Source: an uncultured Collinsella sp. (GTDB taxonomy: Bacteria > Actinomycetota > Coriobacteriia > Coriobacteriales > Coriobacteriaceae). Taken from it: a stretch of DNA of 64,000 bases. A model generated the notes under the pieces. That model was not told the origin of the DNA and did no database searches. It saw only the letters and a list, made by a program, of their open reading frames with translations. A program made the position numbers and the translations under genes. The stretch spans positions 1-64,000 of the forward strand of contig CAKUGF010000003.1 of NCBI GenBank assembly GCA_934654585.1, in the 5' to 3' direction. This document shows positions 24,385 to 33,445 of the stretch, piece by piece (within the stretch, counting starts at the first letter, position 1; each line of letters opens with the position of its first letter).

Positions 24385-25347
24385 ATGGAGAACAAGTACG
24401 TCTGCTCTGTCGATATCGGCGGAACTAAGATCGCGACTGCCATTATGGAGTATCCGGCTGATGGCAGCGTGCCCCATCCGGTCTTTGAAGCTGAGGTTCC
24501 CACCGAGGCCAAAGAGGGTGGCGAGGCAGTTTTCCAGCGCATCGAGGCGTCTATTAAGGCCGCCATTGAGGCGAACCCCGATGTCGAGGTCCTTGGTGTC
24601 GGTATTGGCGCCGCCGGTGTCGTCGACCCCAAGACGGGCGCCATCGCGTATGCCAATGAGATCATGCCCGGCTGGTCCGGCGTTCAGTTGGGGCCGCGTC
24701 TGCGCGAGGATCTCGGTCTTCCCGTTGCTGTTGTAGGCGACGTGCAGGCTCATGCTCTGGGCGAGGCTCACTGGGGCGTCGGCAAGGGCAAGTTCTCCGT
24801 CTTGTGTCTTGGCATCGGTACGGGCATCGGCGGCGCATATGTCGAGAACGGCCGCGTGATGCAGGGCTTCCATGGTGCTGCTGGCCATATGGGCCACATC
24901 GAGTGCTCGGCTGCCGCCGGCATTCCCTGCGCCTGCGGGCGTTCCGGCCATCTGGAGTCGGTTGCTTCGGGCACTTCCATTGGTCGTATGTACGACGAGC
25001 GCTTTGGCCGTGTCGACCCCAGCCGTCCTTCGGTCGGTCGCGATGTGAACGACCTGTGCCGTGCAGGCGACGCAAAGGCGACCGAGGTCATCCATGACGC
25101 CGGCTTTGCGCTGGGTGCCAGCTTGGGCTCGCTCGCTAACATCCTGGACCCTGAGGTCATCGTGCTTTCGGGCGGCGTGATTCACCAGGGTCCCGATTGG
25201 CGCTCGCAGACGTGGAAGGATTCGGTGCACGAGGGCTATGCCAGCCAGGCGCTCGACCCGCTTCAGGACACGCCGATCCTCATCGGCTCTCTTGAGGGTG
25301 ACGCGCCGCTCATCGGTGCCGCCGAGCATCTTCTTGCTTCGCTATAG
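24385..25347 (+). CDS. nanK: ROK-family sugar kinase, probable N-acetylmannosamine kinase
   Basis: This 320-residue ROK protein has an N-terminal phosphate motif DIGGTKIA, GAAGVVDPKTG, and GIGTGIGGAYV. Its zinc-binding segment has His, two Cys (CACG) and then GHLES, where most ROK proteins have GCLE. Catalytic Asp would be in VVGDVQAHALGEAHWG. ROK kinases phosphorylate glucose, ManNAc or GlcNAc. Position between nanA and nanE indicates ManNAc to ManNAc-6-P. GAAGGAG precedes the ATG. It has its own intergenic start region after the nanA terminator. Confidence 0.8.
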   Translation: MENKYVCSVDIGGTKIATAIMEYPADGSVPHPVFEAEVPTEAKEGGEAVFQRIEASIKAAIEANPDVEVLGVGIGAAGVVDPKTGAIAYANEIMPGWSGVQLGPRLREDLGLPVAVVGDVQAHALGEAHWGVGKGKFSVLCLGIGTGIGGAYVENGRVMQGFHGAAGHMGHIECSAAAGIPCACGRSGHLESVASGTSIGRMYDERFGRVDPSRPSVGRDVNDLCRAGDAKATEVIHDAGFALGASLGSLANILDPEVIVLSGGVIHQGPDWRSQTWKDSVHEGYASQALDPLQDTPILIGSLEGDAPLIGAAEHLLASL

Positions 25348-25366
25348 TTTGAAATCTACTAAGTGA

Positions 25367-25463
25367 GCCTTCTGAGGTGCCGCAGATTGACGTGAAAGAG
25401 GAGCGAAGCGTACTTCGGTACGCGAGCGACGGTTTGAACGTCAAGGTGCGGTGCCTCAGAAGG
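25367..25463. repeat. Palindromic intergenic element, family A copy 1
   Basis: Imperfect inverted repeat with 27-bp arms (25367-25393 and 25437-25463, 23 of 27 pairing). The arms contain GGTGCC on both sides, giving tandem G-U pairs. The core at 25391-25431 holds GCGTAC-TTCG-GTACGC, a UUCG-capped hairpin. A related core occurs at 44244-44285 in reverse orientation. It lies between nanK and nanE. Confidence 0.75.
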
Positions 25464-25489
25464 CCGTTTTGAGAAAGGTTGAGATCGAA

Positions 25490-26176
25490 ATGGCCGTTGA
25501 TCCTTTGATTCAGTCCCTGAAGGGCAAGCTCGTCGTGAGCGTTCAGGCGTATATGGGCGAGCCGCTTCGTACGCCCGAGACCATGGCTCAAATGTCTCGC
25601 GCTTGCGAGCTTGGCGGTGCCGCCGCCATTCGCTGTCAGGGCCTTGCCGACATTGCCGCCATTAAGGGTCGCTGTGAGATCCCCGTCATCGGCCTGTGGA
25701 AGGATGGACACGAGGGCGTTTACATCACGCCGACCCTGCGCCATGCTCGCGCCTGCGTTGCCGCGGGTGCCGATATCGTGGCGATCGACGCCACCGATCG
25801 TCCGCGTCCCGATGGCAAGACCGTCGAGGACACCTTCCGTCCGCTGCACGAGGAGGGTGTGCTCCTGATGGCGGATTGTGCCACCATCGAGGACATTCGC
25901 CGTGCGGTTGATATGGGCTTCGACCTTGTATCAACCACGCTTTCTCATGGTGTCGCCGCCATCGACTGCACCATGGCCGATGGCCCCGATCTGCCGCTCC
26001 TGCGTCAGGCGACCGAGGAATTCCCCGGTCTTCCCATCATCTGCGAGGGCCGCGTGCACACGCCCGAGGAGGCTCGCGCCGCGATCGATGCTGGCGCCTG
26101 GGCCGTTGTCGTCGGCACCGCCATCACGCACCCCACGAGTATTACGAGTTGGTTCAAGGCTGCGCTTGAGGCGTAA
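25490..26176 (+). CDS. nanE: N-acetylmannosamine-6-phosphate 2-epimerase
   Basis: This 228-residue TIM-barrel epimerase converts ManNAc-6-P to GlcNAc-6-P. The family landmarks are present: RCQGLADIAAIKGRCEIPVIGLWK, VAIDATDRPRP with the catalytic Asp/Lys region, LMADCATIEDIRRA, and ICEGRVHTPEEARAAIDAGAWAVVVGTAITHP, the phosphate-binding end. The ATG at 25490 begins the conserved part and follows a GAAAGGTTGAG site. It completes the sialic-acid pathway to an amino-sugar phosphate; nagA and nagB, needed to reach fructose-6-P, are not in this window. Confidence 0.93.
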   Translation: MAVDPLIQSLKGKLVVSVQAYMGEPLRTPETMAQMSRACELGGAAAIRCQGLADIAAIKGRCEIPVIGLWKDGHEGVYITPTLRHARACVAAGADIVAIDATDRPRPDGKTVEDTFRPLHEEGVLLMADCATIEDIRRAVDMGFDLVSTTLSHGVAAIDCTMADGPDLPLLRQATEEFPGLPIICEGRVHTPEEARAAIDAGAWAVVVGTAITHPTSITSWFKAALEA

Positions 26177-26227
26177 GACAGGCCTCGTATCCGCTCGGGG
26201 CGGTATACTCGATTTAGGCAATTGACC

Positions 26228-26265
26228 GCGCGGGATCCGGGTTGCTGGGTCCCGCGCTTGTTTTT
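26228..26265 (+). terminator. Intrinsic terminator after nanE
   Basis: GCGCGGGATCC pairs (one G-U) with GGGTCCCGCGC over an 8-base loop and is followed by TTGTTTTT. It separates nanE from rapZ. Confidence 0.85.
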
Positions 26266-26277
26266 GGGAGGCAGCAC

Positions 26278-27198
26278 ATGCAAAAGGGAGATGCCATGGA
26301 TGCGGCGGAGCGCTCGGAGCGCATCCCCGATATCGTCATCATCACCGGAATGTCCGGATCGGGCCGCACACAGGCCATGCACGTGTTCGAGGACATGGGC
26401 TATTTTTGCATTGATAACCTACCTCCGCGTCTCATCGCCCAGCTTGCCGAGCTCGTCGGCATCAATACGGGCGTGGGCAGGCATCTCGCCGTCACCTGCG
26501 ATTTGCGTAGCCAGGGACTGTTTGACGAGTTGCTCGATGCGGTCGCCGCGCTCGAAGAACGCGAGATGAGCTGCGATATCGTGTTTCTCGAGGCTTCCGA
26601 CGAGGTGCTGATCCGTCGCTACAGCGAAAACCGCCGCCGCCATCCCATTGCCAAGCCGGGGGAGACCACGGCCGATGCGATTCAGCGTGAGCGCCTGCAG
26701 CTGCAGGGCGTGCGTGATCGAGCCGATATGATCATCGACACGAGCCGCCTGCGCACCTCTGCGCTGCGCAACAAGCTACGTATGGCATTTTCCGAACTGT
26801 CCGACCAACAGCTCATGGACGTTCACGTCTTCTCGTTTGGCTTTAAGCACGGCATGCCCGTCGAGGCGGACATTATGATCGACGTTCGCTTCCTGCCCAA
26901 TCCGTTTTACGACCCAGAGATGCGCACCATGACCGGTCTCGATAAGAAAGTCTCCGACTTTGTCTTGGATCATCCCAAGACCCAGGAGTTCTGGAAGGCC
27001 TGGACGCAGCTGCTCGATACGGTCATGCCCGGCTATATTGCGGAGGGCAAGCCACAGCTTTCTATCGCCATCGGCTGCACGGGCGGCCAGCACCGCAGCG
27101 TTGCCATCGCCGAGGCCACGGCCCGCTATTTGGAAGGCGCCCAGTATCACGTGAGCATCTCCCATCGCGACCTGTCGCGCGCCAACACGAAAGCATAG
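26278..27198 (+). CDS. rapZ: RapZ-family P-loop nucleotide-binding adaptor
   Basis: RapZ (YvcJ) is a nucleotide-binding protein. In E. coli its C-terminal domain senses glucosamine-6-P and its dimer presents small RNAs to RNase E. The 306-residue product has Walker A GMSGSGRT, the ENRRRHP segment, SFGFKHGMP and RFLPNPFY, and ends with AIGCTGGQHRSVA. These are all family signatures. Two starts are possible: ATG 26278 with GGGAGG, and ATG 26296 with GGGAG; I use the first. It is followed six bases later by whiA. The usual intervening yvcK is missing. In actinobacteria its RNA targets are unknown. Confidence 0.95.
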   Translation: MQKGDAMDAAERSERIPDIVIITGMSGSGRTQAMHVFEDMGYFCIDNLPPRLIAQLAELVGINTGVGRHLAVTCDLRSQGLFDELLDAVAALEEREMSCDIVFLEASDEVLIRRYSENRRRHPIAKPGETTADAIQRERLQLQGVRDRADMIIDTSRLRTSALRNKLRMAFSELSDQQLMDVHVFSFGFKHGMPVEADIMIDVRFLPNPFYDPEMRTMTGLDKKVSDFVLDHPKTQEFWKAWTQLLDTVMPGYIAEGKPQLSIAIGCTGGQHRSVAIAEATARYLEGAQYHVSISHRDLSRANTKA

Positions 27199-27204
27199 GC
27201 CTGC

Positions 27205-28134
27205 ATGTCGTTTACCGCCGAGGTGCGCGACGAGCTCGCGCGCTGCGAACCCGAATGTGAATACTGCGATCTGTCGACGCTTGCCGCCCTGACGCGTGTG
27301 AGCGGTACGCTCTCGCTGGCCGGCTCCGGGCGGTATCGTTTGACGGTCGCGACCGAGACGGGTGCCGTCGCGCGCACGATGATCACGCTGACGCATCGCA
27401 TCCTTAAGCTCAAAACGGAATTCACTGTTCGAAAATCGGTCTTGCATAAGGTCCGTAACTATCTCATTACCCTGCCCGATCAACCCGACCTGGACAAGGC
27501 TCTGGTGCTGCTGGGCATTCTCGACCGCAGGGGAGGACTCGTCGCCGGTGTTCCCCGGCACATCGTTGCCCGTCCCTGCTGCAGGCTTGCCTACATCCGC
27601 GGCGCGCTCATCGCGGGCGGTTTCGTGGCCGATCCCCGCGGCGACTTTCATTTGGAGATCGCGGTGCAGGGCGAGCAGTATGCCCGGGGACTTTGCGATC
27701 TATTGGAGCAGATTGGGGTCCATGCGCGCGTCAACGCACGGCGCGGGTCCTATGCCGTGTACATTAAGAGCGCCGAGGAGATCGAGCATCTCCTAAAGCT
27801 GGTCGGAGCCAAGCGCAGTGTTGCCGAGATCGAGGAAGCGCGCGCGGTCAAATTGGTTAAGAACGACGTAAACCGTCGCGTGAACGCCGAGCTCGCCAAC
27901 CAGACCAGAAGCGCCGGTGCTGCCCAACATCAGCTTGCGCTTATCGATGAGATCGAGCAGCGCGGCCTTCGCGATGCGCTTCCGGACGCCTTGTCGGTCT
28001 TTTGCGACCTGCGCGAGCGCTATCCCGATCTGTCACTGCGCGATTTGGGGGAGATGGCTGACCCTCCCTTGTCGAAGTCGGCCCTCTACCATCGAGTTTT
28101 GAGGCTTGAAAAGCTCATTGAAGCAAACAGGTAG
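27205..28134 (+). CDS. whiA: WhiA-type DNA-binding protein
   Basis: This 309-residue protein has an N-terminal degenerate LAGLIDADG homing-endonuclease fold (for example YIRGALIAGGFVADPRGDFHLEI and VGAKRSVAEIEEARAVKLVKN). The C-terminal helix-turn-helix ends in LRLRDLGEMADPPLSKSALYHRV-like sequence, the WhiA hallmark. WhiA controls sporulation in Streptomyces and division or envelope genes in non-sporulating Gram-positives. It is adjacent to rapZ and almost certainly shares its transcript. Confidence 0.95.
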   Translation: MSFTAEVRDELARCEPECEYCDLSTLAALTRVSGTLSLAGSGRYRLTVATETGAVARTMITLTHRILKLKTEFTVRKSVLHKVRNYLITLPDQPDLDKALVLLGILDRRGGLVAGVPRHIVARPCCRLAYIRGALIAGGFVADPRGDFHLEIAVQGEQYARGLCDLLEQIGVHARVNARRGSYAVYIKSAEEIEHLLKLVGAKRSVAEIEEARAVKLVKNDVNRRVNAELANQTRSAGAAQHQLALIDEIEQRGLRDALPDALSVFCDLRERYPDLSLRDLGEMADPPLSKSALYHRVLRLEKLIEANR

Positions 28135-28179
28135 TTTAAAGTATCGACTTATATACGGATTTAGCTGCTATTTTATTCT

Positions 28180-28193
28180 TTAAAACGTTTTAA
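28180..28193 (+). promoter_or_regulatory. 14-bp palindrome upstream of gap
   Basis: TTAAAACGTTTTAA is a perfect palindrome with a central CG, the pattern of LacI/GalR-family operators. It lies about 60 bp upstream of a possible -10 box (TATATT, 28250-28255). Similar AAAACGTT cores occur at 15475 and 33590. Confidence 0.45.
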
Positions 28194-28327
28194 CGTAAAT
28201 TTGATTTTCAATTTCGAGCATTCTCGTGAAATTCAAGTCAAAAAAAAGGTATATTAGGCGAGTGGTTAGTTTGTGGGCCTCAACGGCGGGCGCTGTAGCT
28301 CGCGGGGGCCTTACGAAAGGAGACACA

Positions 28328-29353
28328 ATGGCAGTAAAGGTTGCTATTAACGGCTTCGGTCGCATCGGTCGTCTGGCTTTCCGTCAGATGTTCGGTCATG
28401 AGGGCTCCGAGATTGTCGCTATCAACGACCTCACCTCTCCCGATATGCTCGCTTACCTGCTGAAGTACGACTCCACGCAGGGCAACTATGCTCGCGATCA
28501 TGAGGTCGTTGCTGGTGAGGATTCCATCACCGTTGACGGCAAGGAGATCAAGATCTACAAGGAGGCCGACGCCAACAACCTGCCTTGGGGCGACCTCGAC
28601 GTCGACGTCGTTCTCGAGTGCACCGGCTTCTACACCAGCAAGGCTAAGGCTCAGGCCCACATCAACGCTGGCGCCAAGAAGGTCGTCATCTCCGCTCCGG
28701 CCGGCAGCGATCTGCCCACCATCGTGTACAACGTCAACCATGAGACGCTGACCGCTGAGGACAACATCATCTCCGCTGCTTCCTGCACCACCAACTGCCT
28801 CGCCCCGATGGCCAAGGGTCTGAACGACTTCGCTCCCATCGTGTCCGGCATCATGACCACCATTCACGCCTGGACCGGCGACCAGATGCCGCTCGATGGC
28901 CCGCAGCGCAAGGGCAACAAGCGTCGTAGCCGCGCCTGCGCCGTCAACATCGTCCCCAACACCACCGGTGCTGCTAAGGCTATCGGCCTGGTTCTCCCCG
29001 AGCTCAACGGTAAGCTCATCGGTGCTGCTCAGCGCGTCCCGACGCCGACCGGCTCCCTCACCAACCTCTACGCTGTCGTTGACAAGAAGGTCACCGTCGA
29101 CGAGGTCAACGCCGCTATGAAGGCTTACGCTGCCACCATCTCCGAGACCTTCGCTTACAACGAGGATGACATTGTCTCCACCGACATCATCGGCGAGACC
29201 CACGGCTCCATCTTCGACGCCACTCAGACCATGTGCTCTGACCTCGGCAACGGCCAGACCCTCGTTCAGGTCACCTCTTGGTACGACAACGAGAACTCCT
29301 ACACCTCTCAGATGGTCCGCACCATCAAGTACTTCGAGAAGTTCGTTGCTTAA
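28328..29353 (+). CDS. gap: Type I glyceraldehyde-3-phosphate dehydrogenase
   Basis: Oxidises glyceraldehyde-3-P to 1,3-bisphosphoglycerate with NAD. The 341-residue product has the NAD motif [13 protein letters not shown] and the catalytic Cys in [12 protein letters not shown]. Phosphate-site sequences follow ([27 protein letters not shown]), and SWYDNENSY comes near the C-terminus. AAAGGAGACACA precedes the ATG; the upstream in-frame extension is non-coding leader. Codon use is strongly biased, as expected for an abundant glycolytic enzyme. A terminator separates it from pgk. Confidence 0.98.
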   Translation: MAVKVAINGFGRIGRLAFRQMFGHEGSEIVAINDLTSPDMLAYLLKYDSTQGNYARDHEVVAGEDSITVDGKEIKIYKEADANNLPWGDLDVDVVLECTGFYTSKAKAQAHINAGAKKVVISAPAGSDLPTIVYNVNHETLTAEDNIISAASCTTNCLAPMAKGLNDFAPIVSGIMTTIHAWTGDQMPLDGPQRKGNKRRSRACAVNIVPNTTGAAKAIGLVLPELNGKLIGAAQRVPTPTGSLTNLYAVVDKKVTVDEVNAAMKAYAATISETFAYNEDDIVSTDIIGETHGSIFDATQTMCSDLGNGQTLVQVTSWYDNENSYTSQMVRTIKYFEKFVA

Positions 29354-29391
29354 TTTAGCTTATAGCGAATAGCTCGTTGAGCGTCTAAAGA

Positions 29392-29434
29392 AGGGCGCGG
29401 CCTTATAGGGCTTACACCCTAGGGTCGCGCCCTT
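29392..29434 (+). terminator. Intrinsic terminator between gap and pgk
   Basis: AGGGCGCG pairs with CGCGCCCT around an inner TAGGG/CCCTA hairpin and is followed by TTTTTAT. It may allow gap to be expressed apart from pgk-tpiA-gpmI. Confidence 0.85.
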
Positions 29435-29493
29435 TTTATAGGAAATCGTCTGCCGTAATGGGAGGCAGACACGTACGAAAGGTAGAAGCAAAC

Positions 29494-30684
29494 ATGGCCT
29501 TTACCAAGAAGACCGTCCGCGACATCGATGTCGACGGCAAGCGCGTTCTCGTCCGCGTTGACTTCAACGTGCCTATCAAGGATGGCGTCGTTGGCGACAC
29601 CACCCGCATCAAGGCTGCCCTGCCCACCATCAACTACCTCGTCGAGCACAACGCTCGCGTCATCCTCATGAGCCACCTCGGCCGTCCCGATGGCACTGGC
29701 TTCCAGCCCGAGCTCTCCCTCGAGCCCGTCGCCAAGAAGCTCGCCGAGCTCTCCGGTCTCGACGTTGCCTTTGTCGCCGACACCTACGGCGAGAAGGCTG
29801 CCGAGGCTGTCGCCGCCGTCGAGCCGGGCAAGGTCCTCGTTCTCGAGAACGTCCGCTTCGACAAGCGTGAGAAGAAGAACGATCCCGAGATCGCCAAGAC
29901 CCTCGCTTCCTACGGCGATGTCTTCGTTCTCGACGCCTTCGGCACCGCTCACCGCGCCCAGGGTTCCGTCGTGGGCCCCGCCGCTTACCTGCCTGCCGTC
30001 GCCGGCTTCCTGCTCGAGAAGGAGGTCGACACGCTGACCGGCATCTTCGCCGAGCCCGAGCGTCCCTTCGTCGCCATCGTCGGCGGTTCCAAGGTTTCCT
30101 CCAAGATCGGCGTTCTCGATCACCTCATCGACTCCGCTGACACCCTGATCATCGGTGGCGGTATGGCCTACACCTTCTTCCTGGCTCAGGGCCTGACCGT
30201 CGGCCAGTCCCTCAAGGAAGAGGACTGGGTCGAGCGCGCTGGCGAGATGCTCAAGAAGGCCGAGGAGAAGGGCGTCAAGATCCTGCTCCCCATCGACAAC
30301 CGCGTTGCCGATCACTTTGGCGAGGACGCTGTCCCCGAGGTCGTCGCTTCCGACGCTATCCCCGACGATCGTGAGGGCATGGACATCGGCCCCAAGACCG
30401 AGGAGCTTTACGCCGAGGCCGTCAAGGGCGCCAAGACCGTGTTCTGGAACGGCCCCATGGGCGTCTTCGAGTTCGACAACTTCGCTCACGGCACCCAGGC
30501 TATCGCCGAGGCTGTCGCCGAGGCCGACTGCACCTCGATCATCGGTGGTGGCGACTCCGTCGCAGCTGTCAACAAGTTCAACCTGGCCGACAAGATGAGC
30601 TGGATCTCCACCGGTGGTGGCGCTTCCATGGAGCTCGTCGAGGGTAAGGCCCTGCCCGGAGTGGAGGCGCTTCTCGATGCCTAA
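29494..30684 (+). CDS. pgk: Phosphoglycerate kinase
   Basis: Transfers the phosphate of 1,3-bisphosphoglycerate to ADP. The 396-residue protein has the substrate-binding VLVRVDFNVPIKDG, HLGRPDG, and VLENVRFDKREK. The hinge/nucleotide region FVAIVGGSKVSSKI and the C-terminal GGGDSVAAV and STGGGASMELVEGKALPGVEAL are also complete. The ATG at 29494 (MAFTKK) follows GAAAGG. The stop overlaps tpiA by 8 bases. Confidence 0.98.
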   Translation: MAFTKKTVRDIDVDGKRVLVRVDFNVPIKDGVVGDTTRIKAALPTINYLVEHNARVILMSHLGRPDGTGFQPELSLEPVAKKLAELSGLDVAFVADTYGEKAAEAVAAVEPGKVLVLENVRFDKREKKNDPEIAKTLASYGDVFVLDAFGTAHRAQGSVVGPAAYLPAVAGFLLEKEVDTLTGIFAEPERPFVAIVGGSKVSSKIGVLDHLIDSADTLIIGGGMAYTFFLAQGLTVGQSLKEEDWVERAGEMLKKAEEKGVKILLPIDNRVADHFGEDAVPEVVASDAIPDDREGMDIGPKTEELYAEAVKGAKTVFWNGPMGVFEFDNFAHGTQAIAEAVAEADCTSIIGGGDSVAAVNKFNLADKMSWISTGGGASMELVEGKALPGVEALLDA

Positions 30685-31444
30685 TCGCACCCTTCTTATC
30701 GCTGGTAACTGGAAGATGAACAACGACGTCGCCGAGGCCGCCAAGCTCGCCGACGAGCTGGCTCAGGCTCTGCCCGAGGTTCCGGCTGGCGTCGAGGTGC
30801 TCGTCTGCCCTCCGACCATCGACATCACTACGGTTCATGACCGCATTCAGGCTGCCCCTATCGCCCTCGGTGCACAGAACGTGTACTGGGAGGCCAAGGG
30901 TGCCTTCACCGGTGAGTCCTCTTGCGACATGCTCAAGTCCGCTGGCTGCACCTACTGCATCATCGGTCACTCCGAGCGTCGCGACTACTTCCACGAGACC
31001 GACGAGGACCAGAACAAGAAGGCCAAGGCTCTCGTTGCCGCCGGTCTTGTTCCCGTCTTCTGCTGCGGTGAGTCCCTTGAGGTCCGCGAGGCTGGCACCT
31101 ATGTCGAGCACGTCGTGAACCAGGTCAAGGCCGGCCTTGCTGGTCTTGAGATCACCTGCCCCAAGCAGGTCGTCGTCGCCTACGAGCCCATCTGGGCCAT
31201 CGGCACCGGCAAGACCGCTACCGCCGAGGACGCTCAGGAGGTTTGCGGCGCTATCCGTGAGACCCTCAAGGAGATGTTCGGCGAGGAGCTCGCCGACGGC
31301 ATCCGCGTTCTCTACGGTGGTTCCGCTAAGCCCGGCAACATTGCCGAGCTCGTCGCCAAGCCCGACGTTGACGGCGCCCTCGTGGGCGGCGCTTCGCTCA
31401 AGGCTGCCGACTTCGCCTCTATGGTCGTCAAGGCAGGCGAGTAG
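30677..31444 (+). CDS. tpiA: Triosephosphate isomerase
   Basis: Interconverts dihydroxyacetone-P and glyceraldehyde-3-P. The 255-residue TIM barrel has AGNWKMN with the catalytic Lys, IIGHSERRDYF with the His, and VVAYEPIWAIGTGKTA, which holds the catalytic Glu and the flexible loop 6. RVLYGGSAKPGN is the phosphate-binding end. The start overlaps the pgk stop, so translation is coupled; gpmI begins five bases after the tpiA stop. Confidence 0.98.
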   Translation: MPNRTLLIAGNWKMNNDVAEAAKLADELAQALPEVPAGVEVLVCPPTIDITTVHDRIQAAPIALGAQNVYWEAKGAFTGESSCDMLKSAGCTYCIIGHSERRDYFHETDEDQNKKAKALVAAGLVPVFCCGESLEVREAGTYVEHVVNQVKAGLAGLEITCPKQVVVAYEPIWAIGTGKTATAEDAQEVCGAIRETLKEMFGEELADGIRVLYGGSAKPGNIAELVAKPDVDGALVGGASLKAADFASMVVKAGE

Positions 31445-31449
31445 GACAT

Positions 31450-33003
31450 ATGGCACAGCGTCATCTTCCTGCACTCCTGATCATCATGGATGGTTGCGGC
31501 CTTGCTCCGGCCGATGGCGAGAACGCCGTCGCCGCTGCCAAGACGCCCTTCCTTGATAGCCTGTACGAGAAGTACCCCCACACTACGCTCGGCGCTTCGG
31601 GCGAGGACGTGGGCCTTCCCGACGGTCAGATGGGCAACTCCGAGGTGGGTCACCTCAACATCGGTGCCGGCCGCATCGTGTTCCAGGAGCTTTCGCGCAT
31701 CAACAACGCCATCAAGGACGGTTCCATCGCCAAGAACGAGGTCTTCGTCAAGGCTATGGACGACGTCAAGGCTGACGGTAAGACTCTCCACCTCATGGGC
31801 CTTATGAGCCCTGGCGGTGTTCATTCTCACATGAACCACGTCGAGGCTCTGGTCAAGATGGCTGCCGAGCACGGTGTCAAGACCGTTCGCGTCCACGCCT
31901 TCATGGATGGCCGCGACGTTGACCCGCAGTCCGGTGTTGGCTACATGAGCGAGTTCTGCGCCTTCCTGGCTAAGATCTCCGAGGAGACCGGTTGCGACGC
32001 TCGCGTTGCCACCGTCTCGGGCCGTTATTGGGCCATGGATCGCGACAACCGTTGGGAGCGCATCCAGCGCGCCTACGACGTCATGGTCAATGCGTCCGAT
32101 GCCGATGTCGACCCCGTTGCCGGCATCAAGGCCTACTACGAGAAGGACCCGCGCGGCGACGAGTTCGTCGAGCCCTTCGCTGCCCACAACGAGGGCATCC
32201 ACGAGGGCGACGCGGCCATCTTCTTCAACTTCCGTCCCGACCGTGCCCGTCAGATGACCCGTGTGTTCACGGACAAGGAGTTTGACGGCTTTGAGCGCGA
32301 GCAGATCAAGCTTTCGCACTTTGTGACGATGACCGAGTACGATCCGACGTTTGACGTCGAGGTCGCCTTCCCCAAGACGTTCCCCGAGAACGTCTTGGCC
32401 GACGTCATCGCTGCCAATGGCCTGAAGCAGCTGCACACCGCCGAGACCGAGAAGTACGCCCACGTGACGTTCTTCCTCAACGGCGGCATCGAGGAGCCCA
32501 AGGAGGGCGAGGAGCGCGTGCTCGTCGCTTCCCCCAAGGTCGCTACCTATGATCTGCAGCCTGAGATGAGCGCTCCCGAGGTTACCGAGAAGCTTGTCGC
32601 CGCCATCAACGAGGATCGCGCTGATTTCTACATCGTGAACTTCGCGAACTGCGACATGGTTGGTCACACCGGTGTTTTCGACGCCGCCGTTAAGGCCGTT
32701 GAGGCCGTTGATGATGCCCTGTCTAAGGTTGTCCCGGCGATTCTCGCCAAGGGCGGCTTTGCGCTGATCACCGCCGACCACGGCAACGCTGACCACATGT
32801 TTGACGTTGCTTCCGACGGTTCCAAACATCCGTTCACGGCTCACACCACCAACCGTGTGCCGTTCATCATCGTTGATGAGAAGGCACAGCTCACCGGTAT
32901 CGAGGACGGCCGTCTTTCCGATATCGCTCCGACCATGCTCACCATGGCTGGTATTGAGCCTTCCGCCGAGATGACGGGTCGCGTGCTCGCCACCGAGGCC
33001 TAA
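31450..33003 (+). CDS. gpmI: 2,3-bisphosphoglycerate-independent phosphoglycerate mutase
   Basis: Converts 3-phosphoglycerate to 2-phosphoglycerate with two Mn ions and a phospho-serine intermediate. The 517-residue protein has LLIIMDGCGLA with a metal Asp, the nucleophile in PDGQMGNSEVGHLNIGAGR, HAFMDGRDVDP, FFNFRPDRARQMTR, and the second metal site VNFANCDMVGHTG...ITADHGNADHM. It closes the gap-pgk-tpiA-gpmI block; eno is not in the window. Confidence 0.98.
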   Translation: MAQRHLPALLIIMDGCGLAPADGENAVAAAKTPFLDSLYEKYPHTTLGASGEDVGLPDGQMGNSEVGHLNIGAGRIVFQELSRINNAIKDGSIAKNEVFVKAMDDVKADGKTLHLMGLMSPGGVHSHMNHVEALVKMAAEHGVKTVRVHAFMDGRDVDPQSGVGYMSEFCAFLAKISEETGCDARVATVSGRYWAMDRDNRWERIQRAYDVMVNASDADVDPVAGIKAYYEKDPRGDEFVEPFAAHNEGIHEGDAAIFFNFRPDRARQMTRVFTDKEFDGFEREQIKLSHFVTMTEYDPTFDVEVAFPKTFPENVLADVIAANGLKQLHTAETEKYAHVTFFLNGGIEEPKEGEERVLVASPKVATYDLQPEMSAPEVTEKLVAAINEDRADFYIVNFANCDMVGHTGVFDAAVKAVEAVDDALSKVVPAILAKGGFALITADHGNADHMFDVASDGSKHPFTAHTTNRVPFIIVDEKAQLTGIEDGRLSDIAPTMLTMAGIEPSAEMTGRVLATEA

Positions 33004-33028
33004 TAGAAAACTTCAAACGTTTTCTTGC

Positions 33029-33064
33029 AAAGGGGGTTGCCCATATCGGGCAACCCCCTTTTGG
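33029..33064 (+). terminator. Intrinsic terminator after gpmI
   Basis: AAAGGGGGTTGCCC and its near-perfect complement enclose ATAT and end in TTTT. This is a strong rho-independent terminator. Confidence 0.95.
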
Positions 33065-33121
33065 TATTTCTGCCATTTCTGCCCCGTCCCCGGGTGACAG
33101 GCGGGGGAGGGCTAAGAATTG

Positions 33122-33130
33122 TGGTACAGT
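33122..33130 (+). promoter_or_regulatory. Extended -10 promoter of secG
   Basis: TGGTACAGT fits the TGnTAnnnT extended -10 pattern, about 37 bases upstream of the secG ATG. No clear -35 box is visible. Confidence 0.45.
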
Positions 33131-33166
33131 GCTAGAGTTTGAATTGTTCTATTAAGGAGCTTATCT

Positions 33167-33421
33167 ATGGGTCCGTTCCAGATTCTTCTGTTTGTCGTTT
33201 GGGCTGTTTCTGCCGTGGCGCTGACGATTCTTGTTCTGATGCACTCCGGTAAGGGTACCGGCGTTTCGGATATGATCGCCAGCTCCCTGTATAACTCCAG
33301 CTCTGCCACGGGCGTCATGGAGCAGAACCTCGATCGCCTGACGGTGATTATGGCTGTTGTCTTTGCCGTGTGCGTCGTCCTGTGCATGTTCTTCTTCCCG
33401 CAGGGCATCGTCGGCTACTAA
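33167..33421 (+). CDS. secG: Preprotein translocase subunit SecG
   Basis: This 84-residue protein has two membrane helices (about residues 3-23 and 60-80). Between them lies the conserved cytosolic loop LMHSGKGTGVSDMIASSLYNSSSATGVMEQNLDRLT, the SecG signature. SecG joins SecYE to aid protein export. AAGGAG precedes the ATG. It sits immediately downstream of the glycolytic genes, a position often seen in Gram-positive bacteria, but has its own promoter and terminator here. Confidence 0.93.
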   Translation: MGPFQILLFVVWAVSAVALTILVLMHSGKGTGVSDMIASSLYNSSSATGVMEQNLDRLTVIMAVVFAVCVVLCMFFFPQGIVGY

Positions 33422-33445
33422 GCCGTCACCACAAGTCACTTATTA

